From assembly GCA_948470335.1 (NCBI GenBank), contig CAOKOL010000031.1:1-44566 (forward strand): 44,566 bases of DNA, in the 5' to 3' direction. Below are positions 18,089-26,282 of this stretch, in pieces. The notes under the pieces were generated by a model, which worked only from the letters and a program-made list of their open reading frames with translations, was not told the origin of the DNA and ran no database searches. This DNA is from an uncultured Lachnospiraceae bacterium (lineage in GTDB: Bacteria; Bacillota; Clostridia; Lachnospirales; Lachnospiraceae). Positions within the stretch are counted from its first letter, which is position 1; the number at the start of each line of letters is the position of its first letter. The position numbers and the translations under genes were made by a program.

Positions 18089-18114
18089 CTGATTCCTTCA
18101 TTATATAATAGATT

Positions 18115-18486
18115 TCATTTTATCATATTCATAAAAGACAGGGAAAGAAACTGTTTTGCATCAAATATCGCGGAATCTTCTTTAGACGCAACAAAAAAAT
18201 CCGAATAATCACATTTTTCCCGTATGCGATATGCGCTGTCAATCAGTTTATAAATTGTTTTATCAAATTCTCCCGTATGAACATAATATTGATTGAAATG
18301 TGCAATAACAGAACTATGCTTTGATGCGTCAAAGCCGTCTGATATATTGACAGCACGAATACAGTGAAAAATAACATAATAACTAATATCAATAATAGAT
18401 AATACCTTTAGATATTTCAGAGAAATATCCGTCGATACGTCGCCGAGTCTCTCATCATAGTTCCGCAGCTCCCCTCCCAAGCCCAT
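18115..18486 (-). pseudogene. HEPN-domain protein, probably truncated
   Basis: The frame encodes the second half of a HEPN (nucleotidyltransferase-associated) domain: SYYVIFHCIRAV, SKHSSVIAHFNQYYVHTGEF and a C-terminal YRIREKCDYSDF helix. The usual first helix is shortened and the first ten residues (MGLGGELRNY) are only translated repeat copy D, so there is no natural start. Base composition is more A/T-rich than its neighbours. HEPN proteins normally pair with a MNT nucleotidyltransferase; none is next to it. Either a decayed antitoxin/toxin-type gene or a short non-canonical protein with an unidentified start. Confidence 0.55.
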
Positions 18487-18505
18487 TTAAACTGGGAGAA
18501 TTTCC
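18457..18505 (+). repeat. Dispersed palindromic repeat, copy D (left half)
   Basis: ATAGTTCCGCAGCTCCCCTC and the following CCAAGCCC match copy F base for base; GGGAGAATTTCC follows, and then the match stops inside rsmE. The right half is missing. Confidence 0.75.
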
Positions 18506-19233
18506 AACCGGAACATCAGCACCGAAAGCACGCAAAGGCCGGCTGTCTCCGTTCTCAGTATCCGCTTTCCAAGAGAAAGCGGAACAAACCCCGCCTCCTT
18601 TGCCAGCGCCGCCTCCGCCGGGTCAAAACCGCCTTCAGGCCCGATCAGCACCGCAATCCTGTCTCCGGCGCAGCAGCTTTCTATGGCTTTTCTGGCGCCT
18701 TCCATCCCTGTCTCGTTTTCATAGGGCAGCAGTTTCCGCTCCATATCCGCCGCCAGCTTTAACGCACCCATAAAATCCGTCACGTCTCCGATCAGAGGCA
18801 CCGTCTGTCTTCCCGACTGTTTGGCCGCACTTTCGCTGATTGATTCCCAGCGTTTTTTTTTCGCCGCAGCCTTTTTTTCGTCCAGCTTCACCACGGAACG
18901 TTTCATGGCCACCGGGACGACGGCATACACACCCAGCTCCACCGCTTTCTGGATAATCAGTTCCATCTTGTCCCCTTTGGGCAATCCCTGAAACAGCCAG
19001 ATCCTGGCCGGAAGCTCCCTGCTTTCTTCTGTCCGGCTTTCGATCCTGGCGGTCACCTGTTCCGAGGTAATCTGGTCTATTATACAATAATAATCGGCAT
19101 TTTGTCCATCACTGACGCAAATTTTTTCTCCCGGACGCATCCTGAGCACATTTCCGATATGATTCACGTCCGGTCCTGTGATCCTTATCTCATCTTCCCC
19201 GATCTGCTCCGGGGTTACAAAAAAATGGTACAT
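18487..19233 (-). CDS. rsmE: 16S rRNA (uracil-1498-N3)-methyltransferase RsmE
   Basis: 248-residue SPOUT methyltransferase. N-terminal MYHFFVTPEQIGEDEIRI PUA-like domain, then the knot signatures VPVAMKRSVVK, RIAVLIGPEGGF and LGKRILRTETAGL. The last residues (EILPV-stop) are encoded inside repeat copy D, so the natural C-terminus seems replaced by repeat sequence, beyond the conserved core. AGGAG lies before ATG and a consensus promoter at 19288-19316. The usual neighbour prmA is not present. Confidence 0.93.
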   Translation of the reverse strand: MYHFFVTPEQIGEDEIRITGPDVNHIGNVLRMRPGEKICVSDGQNADYYCIIDQITSEQVTARIESRTEESRELPARIWLFQGLPKGDKMELIIQKAVELGVYAVVPVAMKRSVVKLDEKKAAAKKKRWESISESAAKQSGRQTVPLIGDVTDFMGALKLAADMERKLLPYENETGMEGARKAIESCCAGDRIAVLIGPEGGFDPAEAALAKEAGFVPLSLGKRILRTETAGLCVLSVLMFRLEILPV

Positions 19234-19287
19234 GATCTCTCCTGACTTTTCATTTTGGGCTTTCCTGTTCCGGATTTTTCACCCCCT

Positions 19288-19316
19288 ATCATATATCCGG
19301 GCGGATAGCCTGTCAA
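19288..19316 (-). promoter_or_regulatory. Promoter for rsmE
   Basis: Minus strand TTGACA (19311-19316), 17-bp spacer, TATGAT (19288-19293). Confidence 0.75.
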
Positions 19317-19391
19317 TGCTGTTTATGCTTTCACCGCATTTTCTTTTTCAGTGAAAACCTGTCGGGGAGATGCCCGCCGGGAAGCTCCCTG

Positions 19392-19420
19392 TTTCCTCAC
19401 GCCCGGATTTGTGATATAAT
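19392..19420 (+). promoter_or_regulatory. Extended -10 promoter for the membrane protein gene
   Basis: TGATATAAT gives an extended TGn-TATAAT (-10 at 19415-19420); the -35 is weak (TTTCCT, 17 bp upstream). Confidence 0.5.
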
Positions 19421-19558
19421 GGGAAACACCGGACATACAGGGCATTGTCGGCACGAAAAAATGATTTTATTCAATATCACAGAGAACATGTCGTTAATTA
19501 AACACTGTAAAAGCGGTCGGCAGCTTCACAATTGGTCAGCCGGCCGGAAAGGAATAAC

Positions 19559-20014
19559 ATGAAAAAAGCAAAAACCGCTGTTTCGATCATATGGTTTTCC
19601 TTTGTAAGCCTTTTGTCGCCGCTTTGGATTGGCTGTATCTATATGTATATCACCGGCCACGGCAAAGGATACGGATATGACATGGGTGCCGATGCTGACA
19701 TTGCCGTGTTTTTGGGGGTTATACTGCTTCTGCTGTGGCTCCTCGCAATTCTGCCCGTAACCGTCTCTCTGTGTAAAAAATGCTGCAGCAGAAAAAAGAC
19801 ATTCCTGTTGCTGCCCCTTCTGGCCTTTGCCGGATTTTTTGCAATAGGAGTCTTTATTATGGGGTGGAATGAATTTATTAAACTTTTTGGGTACGGTTAT
19901 GTCCGCCGTTTTCCGCTAAAAACCGAAATGAGCAGGGAAGTCATTTTAAGACTTCCCCGTCGTTATTCATTCCCTGTTTTCTGTTTGGTTTCCTTTTTAT
20001 GCGCAGAAGCCTGA
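19559..20014 (+). CDS. Small membrane protein of unknown function
   Basis: 151 residues with three hydrophobic segments: about 8-30 (VSIIWFSFVSLLSPLWIGC), 53-75 (VFLGVILLLLWLLAILPV) and 86-108 (TFLLLPLLAFAGFFAIGV). A CKKCC cluster lies on the loop between the second and third. ATG follows GGAAAGGAATAAC; the frame is open nine codons further up without a ribosome site. The C-terminal ~40 residues overlap the convergent DUF3788 gene by 74 bases and a GGGAAGTC hairpin, so the real end may be earlier in other strains. No family recognised. Confidence 0.65.
   Translation: MKKAKTAVSIIWFSFVSLLSPLWIGCIYMYITGHGKGYGYDMGADADIAVFLGVILLLLWLLAILPVTVSLCKKCCSRKKTFLLLPLLAFAGFFAIGVFIMGWNEFIKLFGYGYVRRFPLKTEMSREVILRLPRRYSFPVFCLVSFLCAEA
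19935..19957. terminator. Hairpin in the convergent overlap
   Basis: GGGAAGTC (19935-19942) and GACTTCCC (19950-19957) form a perfect 8-bp stem with a 7-base loop. The U-tract is poor on both strands, so termination is possible but unproven. Confidence 0.35.
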
Positions 20015-20387
20015 GAAAATCGTCAAACAGGGAGGTATCTGTCGGTTCAAACATCATCCATTTCCCATCATGATAAGTTTGGGTTTCATCATAAATCCGC
20101 CGAACCTCCTCCCCGTAATTTTCTCTGTCTTTTTCAAATTTTAACCGTTCATCCTTTCCCAGGATAATCATAAATCCCACACAGTTTTCTCTTGCATATA
20201 AAGCACACAGCGTTTTACCGCCCCGGCGGTATTTATATTCATATGTCCATGCTTTACCGCCATGATTCCACAGACAGTCCATCTCATATGCTTTATCAAT
20301 GAGGGCACATAGTTTATTCCACACCTCATATAAAGATTCTCCAACCAGAGCTGTCATCTGCTCTCCGTCAGGTATTCTATCAAGCAT
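19941..20387 (-). CDS. DUF3788 family protein
   Basis: 148-residue soluble protein. The DUF3788 pattern is clear: SLYEVWNKLCALIDKAYEMDCLW, WTYEYKYRRGGKTLCALY, FMIILGKDER and the end DGKWMMFEPTDTSLFDDFLRLL. Function is unknown; fold resembles small YdhG-like domains by family description only. AAGGAGG lies 5 bases before ATG at 20387, so the longer frame beginning MKKGKEAV was shortened. A second, divergent member is at 34931-35347. Confidence 0.85.
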   Translation of the reverse strand: MLDRIPDGEQMTALVGESLYEVWNKLCALIDKAYEMDCLWNHGGKAWTYEYKYRRGGKTLCALYARENCVGFMIILGKDERLKFEKDRENYGEEVRRIYDETQTYHDGKWMMFEPTDTSLFDDFLRLLRIKRKPNRKQGMNNDGEVLK

Positions 20388-20414
20388 AACGGCCTCCTTT
20401 CCCTTTTTCAAAAC

Positions 20415-20592
20415 TCAGAAAAACTCCGGATTCATAAAAACCACCGTCAGGCAAACGGGCTTTTCCTCTGCATCCAGTCCCCCGGTTAACAAACCGTTTC
20501 TGCTTCACCGCGGCGCTGATCGTTTCCAGTCCCTATCCCAAAAAGGAATATGTAAAAAACAGCCAGATCGTCTCATACCCGGTATATGCCAT
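20415..20592 (-). pseudogene. Relic of a CmpB-type putative ABC transporter permease N-terminus
   Basis: From the ATG at 20592 the minus strand reads GYETIWLFFTYSFLG, a TAG where the family has Trp, then GLETISAAVKQKRFVNRG. This is the conserved start of PF06541 proteins (...SFLGW-LE---AAVK--KFVNRGFLNGP). After NRG (20479) the family sequence is lost; a different frame then gives EEKPVCLTVVFMNPEFF and a stop at 20415, as if a second decayed gene end was joined. Confidence 0.5.
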
Positions 20593-20614
20593 TAACTTCA
20601 CCTCATTTCAACCG

Positions 20615-23600
20615 TCAGCCATTCACCAATATCCTAATATTTCTGTCCCCGATTTTTTCCGCAAATTTACCGCAGTCCACGTACCACTGCAGGGCATCGG
20701 CCAAAAACGCCGCCCTGTCCCTTTGGTCCATGCCCTTTGCCCACACCAGCAAAGGCGCCTGAGGAACGTATATTTTTTCTTCGCTTTCCTCTATTTCGGC
20801 GTAATCATCTTCGGCGTAATTTTCTTCCTCGTAATCATCTTCTTCGGCGTAATCATCTTCTTCATGGATACCGGCAAATGTCAGCGCCCCGCCTTTTTCC
20901 CAGTCAAGGCCCACCACAATGGCGTTCACCCACAAAGGCAGCTCCATATTCAGCATCCCATCCATCCACCGGGAGAATTCCGTCCACATCCCGTATCCGC
21001 CAAACAGGGTAAACCGGTCGGCAGCAGTGTCTTCCGGGCTGTGCATGGACTGCCGCATATCTTCCTTTGTATAGCAGTATTCCAGCCTGTGGTCAAGTCT
21101 GGATACGGTAAGGCATTCTTCATAGACTGCCGCCTCCGTCACACCCTCCCATTCCTCCTGGAAAATATCTGCCAGCAGTTGATCCAGACTGTCCGCCCGG
21201 TGCATCCTGATGGTTCCATAGGCATAAAATTTTCCGCTCTCCCCCTGATAGACATATATGGGACCATAATCAGAACGGGGCGCGTATTTGAAGCCCCATC
21301 CGAAGCGGCCCACCAGAATCTTGGGTTCTTTTATCTTCCTGTTTGAAGATGACATCAGATACTCTCTGCTTCTTTCATAAGCTGTGGAATGGACTTTCAA
21401 CTGAAAGCCGAAAGGCGCACGCGCACCATAAAATACCCTGTCATGGCGCTTTTCCTTTTTCGCACCGTAACGAAGCAGGCAGTATCCCTCCATGCTTTCA
21501 GGAAAGCCCATCGCCGCAAGGATTTTCACCGCCTTTTGTGCCATATCCATGCCTTCCAGAGAATATACGGCACATACCGGCGGCTTTGGCTGCCGCAGAC
21601 CATGCAGCGCTTTCAAAGCCGCCGCCTTTCTGCCCTCCGGCGTATCTGTCCGGGCCGCCGAAAGCCTGTATTCCTCCCAGGTGTATTCTTTGTATTTCCT
21701 CCAGCCAAGCTTTGCACTGCGGAATATAATATCCTGCCAGCCATAATCCATCTGATGCCAGATAATGAATCCTGTTTCCGATACCGCCGCACGGAAACAG
21801 AACCGTTCCTGTTCGTCGTAAAATACGGCCTCCACATTGTTTTCGGATTGTACCGCGCAGGACGTTCCCTTCGGATTCGATAGGGCCATAGAGATGCGGT
21901 CATTGTCAGCGGCCAGCATCCTGGTGATCGTGGGAATGATAAAAGGATGTATGGGAATCCGTTTCAGCCAGGATTCTATCAGTCTTTGGGCAGCGTTTCT
22001 GTCAGAATCTTCAATGGCAGTGACAGCCAGAAGAAAGAAAAAATCCTCTGGTTTTTTCAGGCTGTCCGCATATTCCTGCAGTTGTGAAAATGACAGAACG
22101 GGAGCAGTCGCCTTCACCCCGTCCACAAAATACAGGCAATAATGATAATGAAATTCAACCTTAAGTTTCCTGTTTCCGGGCATGGAACACACAATATCCA
22201 CAGGAACCTCTATTTCTTCCGTCTCCTCGTCAAAGCCTGTGAAACGTCTCTGCCACGCCCGGGACGGCGCATAAATATAATTTATGTAAGCCGGAAGATA
22301 GCATTGGCCGTCCATGACATAAATATAATCTTCCTCCCAGCTTCCTCTGATTTTCTCATGGCGGAAACCGAATCCACGCATAAGAAAATACTGCCAGAAA
22401 TCAGGGCTGTCCCCTATATCCTCAGGATCAGTGGAAGCTAAAGATATTTCACAGCGATAATCCAGCTCACGGCACATTTTTTCCGTGGAGATAGATCTTA
22501 ACAAACTTTCCGTCAGTTCTGTCCTCTCAGGCTCCGGATAATCTCCCTCTGCCAGGTACCCGGCCAGTGTCTTTGCCAAAGTCCGGGGCATCACAATCCG
22601 TTTGGAAACGCTGTAAATCCGTTCAAACAGGCCCTTTTCCTCCTTTAGCAACTCCCATTCCGGCAGCGCAAAAAAGGCTTTCGCCCGATCCCTGATTTCC
22701 GGCGTCTCTTCATAGATGAATTTGTCATAATTGTTCTCGTTGTCATTGATAATGGAAGAATAAATTCTGTAGAGCTTTGTGATGCGCTGCTCCTTTCCGT
22801 CCTCTCCGAACAGAATCTCCTCCGCCTGTGGAAGCTGGCGCAGCACTTCCTCTTTCAGAGCGCTGTAAAGCCCTTTGGTACTGCTGCGGTTCAGATCTTT
22901 AAAGTCCAGTTTTTTATAGAGAAACAGCAGCACTTCCGCAGGCACCTGCTCGTCCTTAATCCATTGGACATAAAGCTTTACCACACATTCGCTGCGGGCT
23001 TCGTAGCCCCCGCTTCCGATCTGTCTGCCGTTGCGCTCATAAAGGTAAAAAGGCTGGCAGACCCCAAGAATATGCTGCCAAGTCTCTTTCTCCCCATCTG
23101 TCAGGCGTCCGTCTCTGCTCATCTCCTTTAAAGCTATATAGTCGGAAAATGCATTGTGGCGCACCTTGCTGGCAGGCTGCCGCAGCATGCGGCCGGTCAT
23201 GGACTTCAGGTCGCAGTCCCGCCCCTGCATATTGAAGATTTCGGCGGCATATTTTCTTCCGGGAAAGGTGTTTTCCACGGAAACTTTATACCATTCCTTC
23301 GGATATTTCAGCCCGTCGAAATATTCCTCTCCGGCAAAATGGGGGATAAATGCGTACGCGATGGCCAGCTCCTGCAGAAAGCCCACAGGAAGATTGTCGC
23401 CGGGCCAGAGGGTCTGTCCCGACAGATAGGCAAGCAGTCCCTTTCCGAATTCTTCCGAAAACTGCTCTTTCAAAAAGGTTTCGGACAGAAAAAAACGTTT
23501 CCATGTATCGGCCTGCTTTGCCTGTTTGAGATTTTCAAAAAGAGTAATGAACGCATGGAGCGCTCCTGTTTCCAGGCTGGCTTTAACAGCCTGCTTTGCC

Positions 23601-23947
23601 GCCTCGTCAAGAAGTTTCAATAAAGAGCGTTCCCCTTCTTCCTGTGTTTTTTCTTGAATGATATTGCGTCCTTGGTCTTCGGCTTCTTTCTGCCCGCTTA
23701 CCTGCAAAGTTTCTTTATACTTTGTCTTCTTTTCTTCCTTTACATCCGACGCAAAAGGAAGGGTTACGGCATTGCCTTCTGCCTTCGCTCCATGGTCCAA
23801 AGCCGCTTTGTACGCCTGATTCAGCGCCGCGAAATACTCTGGTTCTTCTTCCGGATGATGGAGTTTTGACTGTGCCGCAAAGGCTTTCCTTATGGCTTTC
23901 TTATCATCTGTCGGATCTATTTCCAGCAACCCCCATATATCGTTCAT
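20615..23947 (-). CDS. Very large J-domain protein, partner of the adjacent Hsp70
   Basis: About 1110 residues. Residues 1-60 form a J-like domain (DIWGLLEIDPTDDKKAIRKA, then HHPEEEPEYFAALNQAYKAA) in which the canonical HPD is HPE, as in DjlB/DjlC-like sequences. There is no G/F region or zinc finger (type III). Residues ~70-110 are a charged linker. The remaining ~1000 residues are not assignable: mixed helical and aromatic-rich segments, one with KYAPRSDYGPIYVYQGESG, then an acidic repeat (~1030-1065) and a short C-terminal helix. Hsp70 ends 2-17 bases upstream. Start is uncertain: GGTGAGG lies 9 bases before ATG 23947; GTG 23962 and ATG 23956 are alternatives. Likely a dedicated co-chaperone with its own substrate-binding body. 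Confidence 0.8.
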   Translation of the reverse strand: MNDIWGLLEIDPTDDKKAIRKAFAAQSKLHHPEEEPEYFAALNQAYKAALDHGAKAEGNAVTLPFASDVKEEKKTKYKETLQVSGQKEAEDQGRNIIQEKTQEEGERSLLKLLDEAAKQAVKASLETGALHAFITLFENLKQAKQADTWKRFFLSETFLKEQFSEEFGKGLLAYLSGQTLWPGDNLPVGFLQELAIAYAFIPHFAGEEYFDGLKYPKEWYKVSVENTFPGRKYAAEIFNMQGRDCDLKSMTGRMLRQPASKVRHNAFSDYIALKEMSRDGRLTDGEKETWQHILGVCQPFYLYERNGRQIGSGGYEARSECVVKLYVQWIKDEQVPAEVLLFLYKKLDFKDLNRSSTKGLYSALKEEVLRQLPQAEEILFGEDGKEQRITKLYRIYSSIINDNENNYDKFIYEETPEIRDRAKAFFALPEWELLKEEKGLFERIYSVSKRIVMPRTLAKTLAGYLAEGDYPEPERTELTESLLRSISTEKMCRELDYRCEISLASTDPEDIGDSPDFWQYFLMRGFGFRHEKIRGSWEEDYIYVMDGQCYLPAYINYIYAPSRAWQRRFTGFDEETEEIEVPVDIVCSMPGNRKLKVEFHYHYCLYFVDGVKATAPVLSFSQLQEYADSLKKPEDFFFLLAVTAIEDSDRNAAQRLIESWLKRIPIHPFIIPTITRMLAADNDRISMALSNPKGTSCAVQSENNVEAVFYDEQERFCFRAAVSETGFIIWHQMDYGWQDIIFRSAKLGWRKYKEYTWEEYRLSAARTDTPEGRKAAALKALHGLRQPKPPVCAVYSLEGMDMAQKAVKILAAMGFPESMEGYCLLRYGAKKEKRHDRVFYGARAPFGFQLKVHSTAYERSREYLMSSSNRKIKEPKILVGRFGWGFKYAPRSDYGPIYVYQGESGKFYAYGTIRMHRADSLDQLLADIFQEEWEGVTEAAVYEECLTVSRLDHRLEYCYTKEDMRQSMHSPEDTAADRFTLFGGYGMWTEFSRWMDGMLNMELPLWVNAIVVGLDWEKGGALTFAGIHEEDDYAEEDDYEEENYAEDDYAEIEESEEKIYVPQAPLLVWAKGMDQRDRAAFLADALQWYVDCGKFAEKIGDRNIRILVNG
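20795..20872. repeat. In-frame acidic tandem repeat inside the J-protein gene
   Basis: Imperfect 12-18 base units around CGGCGTAATCATCTTC recur four to five times and encode alternating EEDDYAEEDDYEEENYAEDD-like acid/Tyr units. Likely prone to length variation. Confidence 0.7.
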
Positions 23948-23964
23948 CTGTCCCATCCTCACCT

Positions 23965-25800
23965 TTATTCCTCATCGGTTTCTATTTCAAATCCATCTCC
24001 TGATCCATCGCCAAAACCGCCGGATTCCTCATCCCTTTCATCTTCTGCAGTTTCGTCAAAGTCATCAAACATCCCGCCGTATCCAGCCTTCAATTCTCCG
24101 TCAAACAGAAATTCTTCCCGCATATCCGTCGACCGCTGCAGATCGGCCAGCCACATTTTTCCCGCTTCTTCCGCATTTCTGACCGCTTTCTTTCTGCCGC
24201 TGTTCAGTCCGGCCATAATCCAGCCGGTCATAGCGGCAATCGTCTCCCGCCTCTGCCCGGTGCTGTTTTCATAATAATCCAAAAAGCAGGCTAGCATTTT
24301 CTGGTTTTCAGGCTTTTGGATGGGCGGCAGCATAATTTTTTCCAATTCCCGGGTATACCGTTCCAGCTCTGTTTCACTCAGCGTCTGGTTTGCCAGCAGA
24401 ATCTGCCTGCGTTCTCCCATTTCGTTCTCTGCCATCACATGAAGAATTCCGTTGATGTCATAGGTAAACTGCACGTCCACCCAGGCCTGCCCTGCCGGCT
24501 TAAGAGCTACTTCTATGGTAAGTTCTCCCAGAAACACGTTGTCGTCCACATAATATTCTTCCCCCTGGTAAATCCTGATCCTGATCTCTTTCTGATAATC
24601 ACCGACCGTCACAAACCTGTCCTTATGGGAAGCAGGAAGGGTGGAATTGCGTTCGATCATGGGATTCATAATGTTTTTGTCCCGGTTGGCCTTATTATTG
24701 ACACCAATGCCCAGTGTAAAAGGACACACATCTGTCAGAAGCATATCCCTGATTTCTTCCCTGCGCTGCCGGATTCCTGCATAAATTCCGGCTCCGCAGG
24801 CAACTACGCGGTCCGTCTCTCCCAGGACAATAGGCTCTTTCCCCAGAAGCTCCCTTAAAAAGCGTTTCACTACGCCCAGCTTTGATGAACCTCCCACCAT
24901 GATCAGGTCATCTATTCCGGATACTCTGGAATCAGCATCCTCCAAAATATGTACAAAAAGCTGCCTGATCTTTCCGAACAGAGGCATACAGATTTCAAAG
25001 AGACGCTCCTCATTTAACAGCGCCCGACAGATTCTTCCGCCTGTCTCAAGCTCCATTGTCACATCTTCCTTTTCTGCCAGGGCGCATTTGGCGCTTTCCG
25101 AAAGCTTCTTTAATTTCGCCCGATCCTCTTTGGGCAATTCATCTTCCCGAAGCCCGTTTTCCCGGCAGAAATATTCCGATACCGCCTGGTCGATATCATC
25201 TCCGCCCAGATGGTTGTCCCCTGCCACGGCGATAATCTCTATCACATTATCAAAGCATTCCACATAGGACAAATCCAGCGTACCGCCTCCGAAATCAAAT
25301 ACCAGCAAGGTTCTGTCTTCTTCTCCGTATTCTCTCCGATAAGCCAACGCCGCCGCAGAGGGCTCGTTGATCAGGCGGTCAGCCTTAAGCCCTGCAATCT
25401 GCGCCGCTTTCTTGGTATCGCTGCGCTGTTTATCATTGAAATAAGCCGGAACCGTTATGACAGCCTCCTCTATTTCTTCTTTCAGAAAAAATTCCGCATT
25501 CCTTTTGATCCGCTCCAGCACCATGGCCGAAAGCTCCATGGGCGTATAGGTTTTCCCGCCCAGATGATATTCCTTTGCCGTACCCATAAAACGCTTGAAT
25601 GAGGCTGCCGTATCCTCAGAATAAGGGACCATCCGCTCCTTTGCCGCCGTTCCTACCAGAAAGCCCTCTCCCTCCACATACCCAACCACGCTGGGCAGCA
25701 GAAAGCGATCATCCTCCATCGGAATCCAATGAACCATTCCATCCTTCCAATATGCGCCGAGACTGTTTGTCGTCCCCAGATCAATGCCTATGACTGCCAT
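23965..25800 (-). CDS. Hsp70 family chaperone (DnaK/HscC-like)
   Basis: 611-residue ATP-driven chaperone. Nucleotide-binding domain residues ~1-370: IGIDLGTTNS, AVITVPAYFNDKQR, GLKADRLINEPSAAALAY, LLVFDFGGGTLDLSYVE and IMVGGSSKLGVVKRFL. The beta-sandwich substrate domain follows (~375-490, ILHVMAENEMGERR) with a short lid and an acidic Gly/Asp-rich tail. It lacks the dnaK-grpE-hrcA neighbourhood and pairs with a giant J-protein, so it is an accessory Hsp70, nearest in style to HscC. ATG at 25800 has GGAGG 6 bases before it; 21 upstream codons were removed. Transcription is inferred from site (i) at 25874-25920, leaving a ~67-base leader. Confidence 0.92.
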   Translation of the reverse strand: MAVIGIDLGTTNSLGAYWKDGMVHWIPMEDDRFLLPSVVGYVEGEGFLVGTAAKERMVPYSEDTAASFKRFMGTAKEYHLGGKTYTPMELSAMVLERIKRNAEFFLKEEIEEAVITVPAYFNDKQRSDTKKAAQIAGLKADRLINEPSAAALAYRREYGEEDRTLLVFDFGGGTLDLSYVECFDNVIEIIAVAGDNHLGGDDIDQAVSEYFCRENGLREDELPKEDRAKLKKLSESAKCALAEKEDVTMELETGGRICRALLNEERLFEICMPLFGKIRQLFVHILEDADSRVSGIDDLIMVGGSSKLGVVKRFLRELLGKEPIVLGETDRVVACGAGIYAGIRQRREEIRDMLLTDVCPFTLGIGVNNKANRDKNIMNPMIERNSTLPASHKDRFVTVGDYQKEIRIRIYQGEEYYVDDNVFLGELTIEVALKPAGQAWVDVQFTYDINGILHVMAENEMGERRQILLANQTLSETELERYTRELEKIMLPPIQKPENQKMLACFLDYYENSTGQRRETIAAMTGWIMAGLNSGRKKAVRNAEEAGKMWLADLQRSTDMREEFLFDGELKAGYGGMFDDFDETAEDERDEESGGFGDGSGDGFEIETDEE

Positions 25801-25873
25801 GATTTTCCTCCGTTTTCTGCGGCTGTCGTTCTCCCGCACAAAATGCTGAACCTGAAAAAGCATATATAGTTAT

Positions 25874-25920
25874 ATATTATCAAATACGGCTGCCGATGAT
25901 AAGCCTTCGGGGGGTAAAAA
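25874..25920 (-). promoter_or_regulatory. Palindrome-linked promoter, site (i), for Hsp70/J operon
   Basis: Minus strand: A-tract, TTTTTACCCCCCGAAGG, then CTTATCA (-35 TTATCA, 25897-25902), 17-bp spacer, TAATAT (25874-25879). The palindrome is the weakest of the five sites. Confidence 0.6.
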
Positions 25921-25952
25921 TTTCATGAACTTTCCCCGGAATTATTGTGGAT

Positions 25953-26003
25953 ATTTTATCCCCCGGGGGGAGGCTTGTACCCTTATGTCATTCCCTTTAT
26001 AAT
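25953..26003 (+). promoter_or_regulatory. Palindrome-linked promoter, site (ii), no gene downstream
   Basis: Plus strand ATTTTATCCCCC-GGGGGGAGG, CTTGTAC (-35 TTGTAC, 25975-25980), 17-bp spacer, perfect TATAAT (25998-26003). It points towards the 3' end of the ABC ATPase gene. Confidence 0.65.
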
Positions 26004-26282
26004 GGCGGTATCCATTCAAGTTATCCAAATTTTTTACCAATAATTATCTTTCTTCATTACAAAAACATTGAATTTACTGTTCTTTCTATGCAATTAAAAA
26101 ATTTGTTTACTTTTTTATCTCTCAGTTTTATAGCACATACTTCTACTTATACTTAAAATAAAACGAAATAATCAATACAGGGAATAAGAAAAACTTTTTG
26201 ATGAATTTTTCTCGAAATTTTATGGTAATCGCCCGATACGGCATTGTAGGTAGTGAGCGTAAAACAGAGGGTTTGGGATACA

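Larger units (their letters stand above)
19234..19558. other. Intergenic region with divergent promoters
   Basis: About 325 bases with no gene. It holds the leftward rsmE promoter, a TTTCAC/GTGAAA pair around 19328-19356, and the rightward promoter for the membrane protein, whose leader is about 130 bases. Confidence 0.5.
25801..26282. other. Divergent control region, no gene seen
   Basis: 482 bases between Hsp70 and the end of the ABC operon. It holds two back-to-back palindrome promoters (sites i and ii) and then ~280 bases of A/T-rich sequence up to 26282 with no credible coding frame. A weak AGAAAAA/TTTTTCT pair near 26188-26214 could help end the ABC transcript. Confidence 0.6.

Noticed and set aside
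25947..26156. 70-codon plus-strand frame after promoter (ii)
   Set aside because: It starts upstream of the inferred transcription start, has no ribosome site, and its composition is that of A/T-rich non-coding DNA.
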